Below are positions 40,440 to 48,324 of a DNA stretch of 64,000 nt, piece after piece. Position 1 is the first letter of the stretch. The number at the start of each line of letters is the position of its first letter. The position numbers and the translations under genes are program-made. The DNA comes from Pseudomonas sp. SCB32 (GTDB taxonomy: Bacteria > Pseudomonadota > Gammaproteobacteria > Pseudomonadales > Pseudomonadaceae): assembly GCF_009189165.1 (NCBI RefSeq), contig NZ_CP045118.1, positions 3,348,001-3,412,000 of the forward strand, read 5' to 3'. Under the pieces are notes generated by a model that saw nothing but the letters and a program-made list of their open reading frames with translations, was not told where the DNA came from and made no database searches.

Positions 40440-41621
40440 ATGCCCGCCGAATCCCGCTCCAGCGCCGCCACCACCCTGCAGGTGGTTTCCGTCGTCCTCT
40501 TCACCTTCCTTGCCTACCTGACCATCGGCATTCCGCTGGCGGTGCTGCCCGGCTACGTGCACACCGACCTGGGCTTCGGCTCGGTGCTGGCCGGTCTGGT
40601 GATCAGCATCCAGTACCTCGCCACCCTCCTCACCCGCCCCTATGCCGGGCGGGTGATCGACACTCTCGGCCCCAAGCGCGCGGTGCTCTACGGCATGGCC
40701 GGCTGCGCCGGCAGCGGTGCGCTGATGCTCGCCTCCTGGGCAACCCAAGGCGTGCCCTGGCTCAGCCTGGCGATTCTGATGCTGGCGCGACTGGTACTGG
40801 GCACCTCGGAAAGCCTGGTGGGCAGTGCGTCTATCAGTTGGGGTATCGACCGGGTCGGCGCGCCGCACACCGCCAAGGTGATTTCCTGGAACGGTATCGC
40901 CAGCTACGGCGCGCTGGCGGTCGGCGCGCCGCTCGGGGTGCTGATGGTCCAGCACCTGGGCCTGGCCAGCATGGGCCTGAGCATCATCCTGCTGGCGGCC
41001 CTGGGCTTCGCGCTGGCCTGGCCGAAGCGTCCGGCGGCACTGGTGCACGGCGAGCGGATGCCCTTCCACCATGTTCTCGGCCGCGTGCTTCCCCACGGTA
41101 TGGGATTGGCCCTGGGCGGCATCGGCTTCGGCACCATCGCCACCTTCATCACGCTGTATTACGGCAGCCGCGGCTGGACCGACGCGGTGTATTGCCTGAC
41201 GGCCTTCGGCGGCTGCTTTATCGGTGCGCGCCTGCTGTTCGCCCAGGCGATCAACCGACACGGCGGCTTCCGCGTCGCCATCGTCTGCCTGTCAGTGGAA
41301 AGCCTCGGCCTGACGCTCCTTTGGCTGGCACCCTCCCCCTGGCTGGCACTGGCCGGCGCGGCGCTGAGCGGATTCGGCTTCTCCCTGGTGTTCCCAGCCC
41401 TGGGCGTAGAAGCCGTCGGCCTGGTGCCTGCCTCCAACCGTGGCGCTGCACTGGGCGCCTATTCGCTGTTCATCGACGTGTCACTGGGCATCACCGGCCC
41501 ATTGGTGGGGGCCATCGCCGGGGTCTTCGGCTTCGGCTCGATCTTCCTCTTCGCCGCGCTGGCGGCACTCAGCGGACTCGCACTCAGCCTGGTGCTGTAC
41601 CAGCGCTCGTTCCGTCATTGA
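40440..41621 (+). CDS. MFS transporter (YhhS/arabinose-efflux type)
   Basis: A 393-residue, 12-helix major-facilitator protein. [20 protein letters not shown] is the loop 2-3 motif, and [19 protein letters not shown] with [20 protein letters not shown] matches the YhhS-like subgroup, often described as arabinose or drug efflux. Substrate unknown. It is a single gene between repeat elements and the porin. Confidence 0.87.
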   Translation: MPAESRSSAATTLQVVSVVLFTFLAYLTIGIPLAVLPGYVHTDLGFGSVLAGLVISIQYLATLLTRPYAGRVIDTLGPKRAVLYGMAGCAGSGALMLASWATQGVPWLSLAILMLARLVLGTSESLVGSASISWGIDRVGAPHTAKVISWNGIASYGALAVGAPLGVLMVQHLGLASMGLSIILLAALGFALAWPKRPAALVHGERMPFHHVLGRVLPHGMGLALGGIGFGTIATFITLYYGSRGWTDAVYCLTAFGGCFIGARLLFAQAINRHGGFRVAIVCLSVESLGLTLLWLAPSPWLALAGAALSGFGFSLVFPALGVEAVGLVPASNRGAALGAYSLFIDVSLGITGPLVGAIAGVFGFGSIFLFAALAALSGLALSLVLYQRSFRH

Positions 41622-41946
41622 GCCTGGCGCCAAGGGCGCACAGCACTCGCTGAACCCGTCGGGGGCGCGCACGCGCAGCCCGACTGGCCGAGCCCGGACA
41701 GGCGGGGTATCACCCATGCCGGGGAAAATGCTCCTGCCTGAGGACCAGCAGCAAGGTCAACCTTGGTCGTATCAAGTCCGAAAAGTTTCGACCCCCTGCT
41801 ATCATCGCGCCGCTGCGGCCTGCAAGAGGCCGACTACAACCAAAAGAACCAGCCAGAACAAGACGCCACTTCCCTGGTGACACACACCGGGGCGGGACGC
41901 CTTTTTCGTCTTGTCGGCACTGCACCATTAGCACAAGGGATACACC
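41622..41946. other. OprD promoter region
   Basis: No gene. The last 120 bp hold an A-rich stretch (ACAACCAAAAGAACCAGCC then AGAACAAGAC) about 100 bp before the porin start, which may be a weak Hfq/Crc site on the leader RNA. AAGGGA at 41936 is the porin ribosome site. Confidence 0.4.
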
Positions 41947-43224
41947 ATGCTGCACCACCGCATCAGCCTGCTCGCGCTGGGCATTCTCGCGTCCACCGCG
42001 GCCCTGGCCGACGACCAGTCCACCGCCAAGGGCTTCGTCGAGGACGGTCACCTCGACCTGTTCTTCCGCAATGGCTACATGTACCGCGACTACAAGCACG
42101 GCCGTGACGACAAGTCCGAATGGGGCCAGGCCGCCACCGCGACCTTCACCTCCGGCTTCACCCAGGGCACCGTTGGCTTCGGCACCGATGTCTTCGGCAT
42201 GTACGCCCTCAACCTGGACAAGAACGGCCAGCGCGCTGGCGCTCCGGGCATCGACTTCTTCAAGGTCGACGGCGACGGCAACCCGGCCAGCGACCTCGCC
42301 CGCGCCGGCGGCGCGGTGAAAGCCCGCGTCTCCAACACCGTGATCAAGTACGGCGACCAGATGCCGGCCCTGCCGGTACTCAGCTACGACAACTCCCGCC
42401 TGCTGCCGGAAACCTTCTCCGGCACCCTGGTCACCTCCAAGGAGATCGAAGGCCTGGAGCTGAACGTCGGCCGCTTCACCTCGGAAGTCCGCAAGAGTGC
42501 GGAAGGCCATGACAGCGGCGGCCTGAAGCGCATCGACGTCTACGGCGGCAGCTACAAGTTCACCAACAACTTCAGCGGCGCCCTGTACGCCCAGGACAAC
42601 GAAGACGTTGCCCGTAAGCAGTACATGAACCTGAACTATGTCATCCCGATGGCGGATCGCGAGTCGGTGACCTTCGATTTCAACGGCTACAAGACCAAGC
42701 TGAACAAGGACTGGGCCGACGAGTTCAACAGCGGCAACCGCGACAACACCATCTGGAGCCTGGCGGCGACGTACAACATTGGCGTACACACCTTCATGGT
42801 CGCCCACCAGCGCAACAACGGCGATACCGGCTACCTGTACGGCGGCTACCAGAGCGGCGACTACATCGGCGACGGCGGTACCACCATCTGGCTGGCCAAC
42901 TCCTACTGGTCCGACTTCAACGGCGAGGACGAACGTTCCTGGCAAGGCAGCTACAGCCTGGACTTCTCCGAGTACGGCGTGCCCGGCCTGAGCTACACCG
43001 TGGCCTACGTCTACGGCGACAACATCAAGACCGCCGACACCAGCAACGGCAAAGAGCGCGAAATCTTCAACCAGCTGAAGTACGTGGTACCCAGCGGCCC
43101 GGCCAAGGACCTGTCGGTCAAGCTGCGCGGCTCCTGGCTGCGCGTGTCCAACGACGCCCGCGCCTACAACGACGACGGCAACGAAGTCCGCGTATTCGTC
43201 GAGTACCCGATCAGCATCTTCTGA
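41947..43224 (+). CDS. OprD-family outer-membrane porin
   Basis: 425 residues with a signal peptide cut after ALA (MLHHRISLLALGILASTAALA). The N-terminal plug-strand pattern KGFVEDGHLDLFFRNGYMYR, FTSGFTQGTVGFGTDVFGMYAL, RVSNTVIKYGDQMPALPVL and NSRLLPETFSGTLVTSKEIE, and the C-terminal FVEYPISIF with terminal Phe, are all typical of the OprD/Occ substrate-specific 18-stranded porins. Members take up amino acids (OccD) or carboxylates (OccK); I cannot assign the subgroup safely. A perfect terminator follows. Confidence 0.94.
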   Translation: MLHHRISLLALGILASTAALADDQSTAKGFVEDGHLDLFFRNGYMYRDYKHGRDDKSEWGQAATATFTSGFTQGTVGFGTDVFGMYALNLDKNGQRAGAPGIDFFKVDGDGNPASDLARAGGAVKARVSNTVIKYGDQMPALPVLSYDNSRLLPETFSGTLVTSKEIEGLELNVGRFTSEVRKSAEGHDSGGLKRIDVYGGSYKFTNNFSGALYAQDNEDVARKQYMNLNYVIPMADRESVTFDFNGYKTKLNKDWADEFNSGNRDNTIWSLAATYNIGVHTFMVAHQRNNGDTGYLYGGYQSGDYIGDGGTTIWLANSYWSDFNGEDERSWQGSYSLDFSEYGVPGLSYTVAYVYGDNIKTADTSNGKEREIFNQLKYVVPSGPAKDLSVKLRGSWLRVSNDARAYNDDGNEVRVFVEYPISIF

Positions 43225-43251
43225 TGCATTGACCGACGCTTGATGTGCAAT

Positions 43252-43283
43252 GCCCCGTGGCAGCGATGCCACGGGGCGTTTTT
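43252..43283 (+). terminator. Porin terminator
   Basis: GCCCCGTGGCA (43252-43262) and TGCCACGGGGC (43267-43277) form an 11-bp stem followed by GTTTTT. Confidence 0.9.
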
Positions 43284-43411
43284 CATTCCAGGCCGCGACG
43301 GCTGCGTAAACGCGACGGGCTCAGGGGCGTCAGTGACAGACGCGGGATAAGCAGGCACAGCAGCAGGATCAGCATGCCGGCCACGAAGAAGCCCAGGCGC
43401 CTGCCGCAGGG
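43283..43411 (-). pseudogene. C-terminal remnant of a membrane transporter
   Basis: The minus strand reads GRRLGFFVAGMLILLLCLLI followed by PRLSLTPLSPSRLRSRRGLE and a stop at 43283. This looks like the last transmembrane helix and tail of a transporter (MFS-like), with nothing upstream to complete it. It marks the left edge of the accessory block between the porin and ybiT. Confidence 0.4.
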
Positions 43412-43450
43412 CCAAGGCCCGCAGCAGCGCCAACCGATGAACGGCGGGAC

Positions 43451-44401
43451 TCAGCGCACCACGCTGTTGATGTCGTGGCGGTTGAGCGAGGTACGCATTT
43501 CCTCGTACCACTCCGGAATCGATTCCTTCAGGCGGTCCTTCGCCTCTTCCAGCTTGAACGGCTGGGTGTAGCGCTTCTTGCGGTACGAGTAGATGTAGTA
43601 GGTGCCGTTGCGGTAGAGGATGCGGTCGAAGGTGTAGAAGCCGATGTGCGTGCCGTTGCAGCGCGCAGTCAGCACCATGTCGCCCTCTTCGTAGGGCAGC
43701 ACGCCCTCGGCGCATTCGTAGGTGAAGAACTCGCGCACGTCGTCCCAGTCCACGCCATCACTGCTGGCCCGCAGGAAAGCCTCGGCCTTTTCCTCGGAAT
43801 CATCGGAATGATCGCTGTACCAGATGAACAGCGGGATACTCTGGTTGGTCTCGTCACCCAACCAGCTCTCGCCGTCCAGGTACTGCGCACCGCGCGCCAG
43901 GCTCGCCTGCATGCGGCGATGGCTCTGGCGGTACTCCTCCAGCGCCTCGTCAAAGGCCGGGTTGTCCTCGCCGAGCATCACCCCATCGATCGCCTTGATC
44001 GCAGCCACGCGTGCCTGGTAGTCGGCGTACAGCGCGGCATCCTGGATGACGGTGCAGGTGTCACGGGTCAGGCTCAGGCCAATCTCGGTGAAGTTGGCGC
44101 TGCCAAGGATCACAACGTCCGGTTCGACCAGGATCAGCTTCCAGTGCACGCTGTTCTGCGCGCGGAAGTCCACGTGCAGGGTCACGTTCGCGTCGGTGTC
44201 GCGCACGCAGAAATCGATGAACTCCGGCGACGAGAAGGAGTTGATGGTGCCGACCAGCAGATCGACCTTGTTGCCGTTCTCCACCAGGGTCTCGACCAGC
44301 GACTCGGTTTCACTGGCGGAGGCCGAGACAATGGTGATCAGCTTATCGCTGACCTGCTCCAGGTACTGCCTGAGCGAATTTTGCGCGTTTAAGATTTTCA
44401 T
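43451..44401 (-). CDS. Phospholipase-D-like nuclease-family protein, single HKD-type motif
   Basis: 316 residues. An N-terminal PLD-fold domain is seen from IVSASASETESLVETLVENG, then HVDFRAQNSVHWKLILVEPD and VVILGSANFTEIGLS. The active-site pattern is His86-x-Lys88 with GSANF at 100-104; the usual Asp of HxK(x4)D is Glu93. Only one such motif is present, so an active enzyme would have to be a dimer, as for Nuc or BfiI. The C-terminal 150 residues contain LFIWYSDHSDDSEEKAEAF, a partner domain I do not recognise, and YYIYSYRKKRYTQPF. The ATG at 44401 follows GGTGGGGG; the frame to 44461 is less likely. It could act on nucleic acid or lipid. Confidence 0.72.
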   Translation of the reverse strand: MKILNAQNSLRQYLEQVSDKLITIVSASASETESLVETLVENGNKVDLLVGTINSFSSPEFIDFCVRDTDANVTLHVDFRAQNSVHWKLILVEPDVVILGSANFTEIGLSLTRDTCTVIQDAALYADYQARVAAIKAIDGVMLGEDNPAFDEALEEYRQSHRRMQASLARGAQYLDGESWLGDETNQSIPLFIWYSDHSDDSEEKAEAFLRASSDGVDWDDVREFFTYECAEGVLPYEEGDMVLTARCNGTHIGFYTFDRILYRNGTYYIYSYRKKRYTQPFKLEEAKDRLKESIPEWYEEMRTSLNRHDINSVVR

Positions 44402-44670
44402 ACAGCCCCCACCGGAATTCTGAACACCCGAATTCTGAGGCAGGACAATGGGGGGTTTCAACTCTCACGCCGCTGACGCATGCAGGGAAAGGCCCTTCAC
44501 CGACAAAATGAGGCCACTAGCGCCTCGGAGATCCCCCCGACTACCACAACCTATCCAACGACCGCAACCTCCAACCGAAGGGCCGGCGCCATTGTATTTA
44601 CTCTGAAATAGAACTGACCTATTGTCAGAAGCTTCTTACAAGAAGTACCTGCCAGCCGAAGGAACGTGCT
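44402..44670. other. Divergent promoter region, accessory block
   Basis: No gene. Direct repeats of GAATTCTGA(A/G) are seen near 44415-44435 (CGGAATTCTGAACACC then CGAATTCTGAGG). It separates two divergent genes and must hold both promoters. Confidence 0.4.
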
Positions 44671-45378
44671 ATGCATCTTGACGAGCTTAAGAATGCTGTG
44701 CTGCATCGTTGGAATCTACAACAGATCCATGACGTCGACTTCAACGGTCTTCCCCTGCTCCAACGCAGCCCAAGAACGATACTGGACATCGGTGCCAACC
44801 TGGGACAAAGCATTGTCTCCCTTCGCGTCCTCTTCCCGGATGCAGTGATTCACTCGTTCGAAGCCAACCCTCTGCTACTGCCCAGCCTCACTGAAGTGTC
44901 ACAAGCCCTTCCTGGCACCAATTCAGTTCATGGCTTTGGCTTGAGCAACATAGAAGGGACGTTCGAACTGAACGTGCCGTACTCCGGCGAGACGCCCTAT
45001 CTAGAAGAGTCATCCATCAAGATCGATTACTACGAACTCCCTTGGGTAAAGGAGAAATTCGAAGAGCGCGGCGGACTTTCGAAGCTCGAGAAAATTGAAT
45101 GTCGCATCAGAAAAGGAGACCTGTTGCAGCTCTCACCAGACATCATCAAGGTGGACGTGGAAGGTGCAGAGGCGCTGGTACTGGAAGGCCTTCGCGAGAC
45201 GATCCACAAGTATCACCCCACCATTCTCGTGGAAAACTCGGACTGGGCGAATGTCACGCAGCTTCTGAATTCACTGGGCTACCTACCGAGGAAATACGAT
45301 CCGACGACGGCATCCATAGTTCCCATGGACGGCCCCACCACCAATACCTTCTATATCCACGAAACATCGCTCGCTTAG
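44671..45378 (+). CDS. FkbM-family methyltransferase
   Basis: 235 residues. The SAM-binding motif I is TILDIGANLGQSIVSLRVLF, acidic loop SFEANP follows, then IIKVDVEGAEALVLEGLRET, the hallmark of the FkbM family, and ILVENSDWANV. These enzymes O-methylate sugars or small molecules, often in surface polysaccharide or lipid pathways. AAGGA lies eight bases before the ATG. GC content is well below that of core genes, so recent acquisition is likely. No other glycan gene is beside it. Confidence 0.85.
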   Translation: MHLDELKNAVLHRWNLQQIHDVDFNGLPLLQRSPRTILDIGANLGQSIVSLRVLFPDAVIHSFEANPLLLPSLTEVSQALPGTNSVHGFGLSNIEGTFELNVPYSGETPYLEESSIKIDYYELPWVKEKFEERGGLSKLEKIECRIRKGDLLQLSPDIIKVDVEGAEALVLEGLRETIHKYHPTILVENSDWANVTQLLNSLGYLPRKYDPTTASIVPMDGPTTNTFYIHETSLA

Positions 45379-45490
45379 AGCCGCGGCTGCAATTTCAACC
45401 GAGTAGTGGCGACGCATCGGTAGCGCGCCACACTCTCCAACCTGTACACCGGGCCAGTCATGGCTGGGCCGAAACGGCTCGCTGGTTCAG

Positions 45491-45712
45491 CTAGGAAAGC
45501 GACACGTTGTACATCGCCGCGACGTTAGCGAAGCGCCCTACCAGTTGCCGGACATCTGCCTCTGCGACCGCCCTCCGGGGCTTGCCGCGCGCGAGGATGG
45601 ACGTCTTCAGCGACGTCTCCCAAAGCGCTCTCTTCTTTGCTCGACCCTGGTCGTCGCCCTCGATGATCCAAGGGGCGACGACCAGCAGAAGCCGACAACC
45701 TGTCAACCGCAC
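45491..45712 (-). CDS. Small hypothetical protein or gene remnant
   Basis: A 73-codon frame from a GTG at 45712; the same frame is open and coding-like for 20 more codons upstream but has no start before a TGA, which suggests a lost 5' end. The product has a hydrophobic stretch (RLLLVVAPWIIEG) and a basic region (GRAKKRALWETSLKTSILAR) and ends RFANVAAMYNVSLS. I recognise no family. The plus-strand alternative at 45507-45791 has the composition of a shadow. Confidence 0.35.
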   Translation of the reverse strand: MRLTGCRLLLVVAPWIIEGDDQGRAKKRALWETSLKTSILARGKPRRAVAEADVRQLVGRFANVAAMYNVSLS

Positions 45713-45863
45713 CGTGGGTGATGCCGTCCCAACACAACACTCAACAACTGACTGCGCTGCCTCTACGGCGACCGGGGATCAGTTCGAGTGAATGAAGGCC
45801 TGCAAACGCGATGGCGACCCTTAGGTATTCAGGGTGACCGGAGCTGCTGGCCGAGCGCGATTA

Positions 45864-46358
45864 CTAACCCGCATTTCGCCGCGCAATATTCGCTGCTCGC
45901 GCCCGCTCCAACATCTCGACTTGCCTGCGAGCTTCCCCACGCTTTCGGGAGCGGGACACAAACGAGAGGATTAACAACAAGACTGCGGCCCCATAGGAAA
46001 TGAATATCTGCATCAGAATGCACACAACCAATTCATCTCGGCCAAGCCGCTGACCACGTGTCATCAACAACGTCGGCACAACGGTGAGGCAGATAAAGGA
46101 CAACAGCATCACGCTGAAGCGCTTCATCCAAGCGGTGGCAACAAGCATCAGCAAGGCTGGGATTAGCGCAAACACCGCCACATAGAACAGAAAGTTAGAA
46201 AGGTACTCAAGAGTGACCGGCTCTCGGTTCGATATGGGCAAAAGCGTAGCGTTGAACAGGAACGCAATTGCTATCAGCAGCAAATTGCTTGGTGCGCCGA
46301 GCTTCGGCACGGATTCCCTTCTCCTATTTGGCTCGTGGCATTCAAGCACGAACTTCAT
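45864..46358 (-). CDS. Hypothetical four-helix membrane protein
   Basis: 164 residues with hydrophobic segments NLLLIAIAFLFNATLLPI, LFYVAVFALIPALLMLVA, SVMLLSFICLTVVPTLLM and VVCILMQIFISYGAAVLLLI, then a basic C-terminal helix (RSRKRGEARRQVEMLERARA). GGAG precedes the ATG. No family recognised. GC is low for this genome; it belongs to the accessory block. Confidence 0.6.
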   Translation of the reverse strand: MKFVLECHEPNRRRESVPKLGAPSNLLLIAIAFLFNATLLPISNREPVTLEYLSNFLFYVAVFALIPALLMLVATAWMKRFSVMLLSFICLTVVPTLLMTRGQRLGRDELVVCILMQIFISYGAAVLLLILSFVSRSRKRGEARRQVEMLERARAANIARRNAG

Positions 46359-46440
46359 CTAATAGCTTCTCCGTTTCCCCCCATCTTCGCCCAACCCCGG
46401 CCGGGCTCTTTCCCCCATCTTCGGGAGCAATCACCTCCGC

Positions 46441-46702
46441 TCCCGCCGGCATCCAGCGGAGCGATCGACTGCTGCCGAATGCCGACACCGCCATTTGGCT
46501 TTCCGAATCCCGCTGGCGCGCTCACTTCCGCAGCGCCCAGGCGGCCTACGACCCGCGCGGCGATCCCTTGCGGGATGGCTCTGACCCCGAACCCGAAGAG
46601 CTCGACGAGCCCGAGGAGCAACCCCATGTGAAGCCGAGCGAACAGGGCCCTGCAGCTGATCAAGCAAGAGATCGAGCGGCTGTCGTGGTCGCGGCTCCCT
46701 AA
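46441..46702 (+). pseudogene. Prophage gene fragment
   Basis: The frame reads DRLLPNADTAIWLSESRWRA, then HFRSAQAAYDPRGDPL and an acidic stretch (DPEPEELDEPEEQ), which looks like a real small phage protein. It lacks a credible start, and after HVKPSEQ the frame runs into an improbable tail ending at 46702 while the next gene continues in another frame. I read it as a truncated, frameshifted remnant. Confidence 0.4.
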
Positions 46703-46868
46703 CGACAAGATGGCCGTCGGGATGATCCAGATGGCCTACGCCCAGGGCGACATCACCAACCAGCAGGAGCTGAACCTCCCCCAGGAGGCGGCCGACACCA
46801 TTCACTGGCGCCACGCCGAGCTGCGCGAGACCCACATCAAGGCATGCATTGAAGGAACCGCAACATGA
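46628..46868 (+). pseudogene. Small prophage gene with a one-base frameshift
   Basis: From a GTG at 46628 the frame gives VKPSEQ. If one base is removed in the CAGGGCCC stretch (about 46644-46650) it continues ALQLIKQEIERLSWSRLPND and KMAVGMIQMAYAQGDITNQQ to a TGA at 46866. Without that change the coding part has no start. The stop overlaps the next ATG (ATGA), as in phage operons. Confidence 0.45.
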
Positions 46869-47173
46869 CTACCCACCCCGTTGCTTCGATCGTTGACGAC
46901 CAGGTCGCCGGCCTGATCATGCCGGCTGGAGCCAACATTGCCGCCGTACTCGGCCTGCCGCGCGAGACGCTGGTGGTAAATCTGCGGCGCCGTATGGCGC
47001 TAACCATCAAGCGGGACAGCAAGAACCTGGGGTGGGCCGTGAACGCCAAGCGTACAGCCACTCTCATCGGCGCCCTGCACACCTGCGCCTTCTTATTGTT
47101 CCTGATCATCGGCCCCGCCACCGCCGACCACATCACCGGCGAGCAACCCACGACGGCATTCGCCGCGAAGTGA
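46865..47173 (+). CDS. Small prophage-type hypothetical protein
   Basis: 102 residues, with AAGGA eight bases before the ATG and a four-base overlap with the preceding frame. The N-terminal part (SIVDDQVAGLIMPAGANIAA) is followed by a basic stretch (LVVNLRRRMALTIKRD) and one membrane helix (TLIGALHTCAFLLFLIIGPA). No family recognised. Its spacing suggests it belongs to the same phage early operon as the neighbours. Confidence 0.5.
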   Translation: MTTHPVASIVDDQVAGLIMPAGANIAAVLGLPRETLVVNLRRRMALTIKRDSKNLGWAVNAKRTATLIGALHTCAFLLFLIIGPATADHITGEQPTTAFAAK

Positions 47174-47179
47174 GTCCAC

Positions 47180-47533
47180 ATGCAATCGGTCACCACGGTG
47201 CGCGCCTCATCCTGGGGCGCACTGTTCGACTGTGCCTTCAAGTGGGAAGGCATCCACCTCCGCAATATCCGCAGCCGTTCGGAGCCACGCGCTCTGCTCG
47301 GCACCGGGATCCATGCCAGCACGGCCACCTTCGACGCGGCACGGGTGAACCGCGAGCCGATCAGCGCCTATGACGCCTCCGAACTGCTGGCGCACACACT
47401 GCTTCAGCCGGAATTCGATGTGGACTGGCGCGGCTCCGACATCACTATGCGCGATGCCGAGTCCATCGGCCTCGCGCTGCACACGAAGTACTGCAACGAC
47501 ATCAGCCCCCCACTACGACTTCGTGGCCGTTGA
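47180..47533 (+). pseudogene. Phage PD-(D/E)XK-type exonuclease, truncated
   Basis: The frame begins MQSVTTVRASSWGALFDCAF and KWEGIHLRNIRSRSEPRALL with GTGIHASTATFD, the start of RecB/Cas4-like phage nucleases. At the CCCCCC run (47505-47510) it leaves register: removing one C gives CNDISPHYDFVAVD, the expected continuation. A few codons later the sequence changes to that of an integrase, so the catalytic C-terminal part is lost. It is a deletion remnant. Confidence 0.55.
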
Positions 47534-48294
47534 TCAAGCTCGCCAGCATCACAGCCGCCGCAATGAAAGAAGGCCTGACGACGAAGGACCCTGCGACGTC
47601 GATTGAGGAGCCTGGCCGCTCCAAAGAGCTGGCCGATCCCTTCAACCGGGAAGAGCCCGAGCGCGTCATCGCCCACCTCTACGAGAACCTTGGCAGGTAC
47701 TCGCGCATCTACGCGGCGCTCTATGAGTTCCTGTTCTTCACCGGCATGCGGCCTGGCGAAGCCTTCGCTCTGCGTTGGGATGAGGTGGACGAGGAAGCCC
47801 GGCGCGCGCACGTGTGCCGAATCGTCGTCGATCGCGGCATCGAGGAGCGGGTCAAGACCAGGCACGAGCGGGACGTGCTCCTCAACGAACGGGCCCTGGG
47901 AGCGCTGAAAGAGGCCCGGCGGATCGCAAAATTGAAGGAGATGTCGTCGGTTTCTGAGTACTCCACGAGCCCATTCGTCTTTCCTCCAAGCAAGGGTGGG
48001 CTGTGGATCAAGGAGCCAAGTGTTACCATTAAGCACTTTCACGCCGCTCTTGATGTCCTTGGCATCCGCAGACGCCGGCAATACGACGCCCGACATACCT
48101 ACGCAACCATGTGCCTAATGGCCGGGATGAATCCAGCATTCATCGCGGGACAGCTCGGCCATAGCGTTCAAATGTTGCTCTCGACCTACGCCAAATGGCT
48201 GAGTTCTACCTCCGATTGGAGCGAGCTCGAAAAGCTACCGACCAGAATCAAAAATGGTACGGAATTGGTACAGGAAGCAGAGGTAGGCAATTAA
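47530..48294 (+). pseudogene. C-terminal part of a phage-type tyrosine integrase
   Basis: About 254 residues of the catalytic domain: FFTGMRPGEAFALRWDEVDE (box I Arg), RQYDARHTYATMCLMAG (box II Arg with Tyr in place of the first His), AGQLGHSVQMLLSTYAKW (His and nucleophile Tyr). The N-terminal arm-binding and core-binding domains (expected 120-150 residues) are missing; the frame begins at the junction with the nuclease fragment near 47530. The stop is 30 bp before the TTG start of ybiT, where the element probably integrated. It is likely inactive in recombination. Confidence 0.75.
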
Positions 48295-48324
48295 ACACCT
48301 CTGGAAAGCCCGCAGGATAAGGTC

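Noticed and set aside
43164..43715. 183-codon minus-strand frame crossing the porin terminator
   Set aside because: It crosses the 3' end of the porin gene and the PLD gene in a wrong frame. A different frame in this gap holds the transporter tail.
44671..48294. Idea that the accessory block is an intact defence island
   Set aside because: Only the PLD-like protein is a plausible defence effector; no restriction, toxin-antitoxin or CBASS-type gene was recognised, and the phage genes are fragments.
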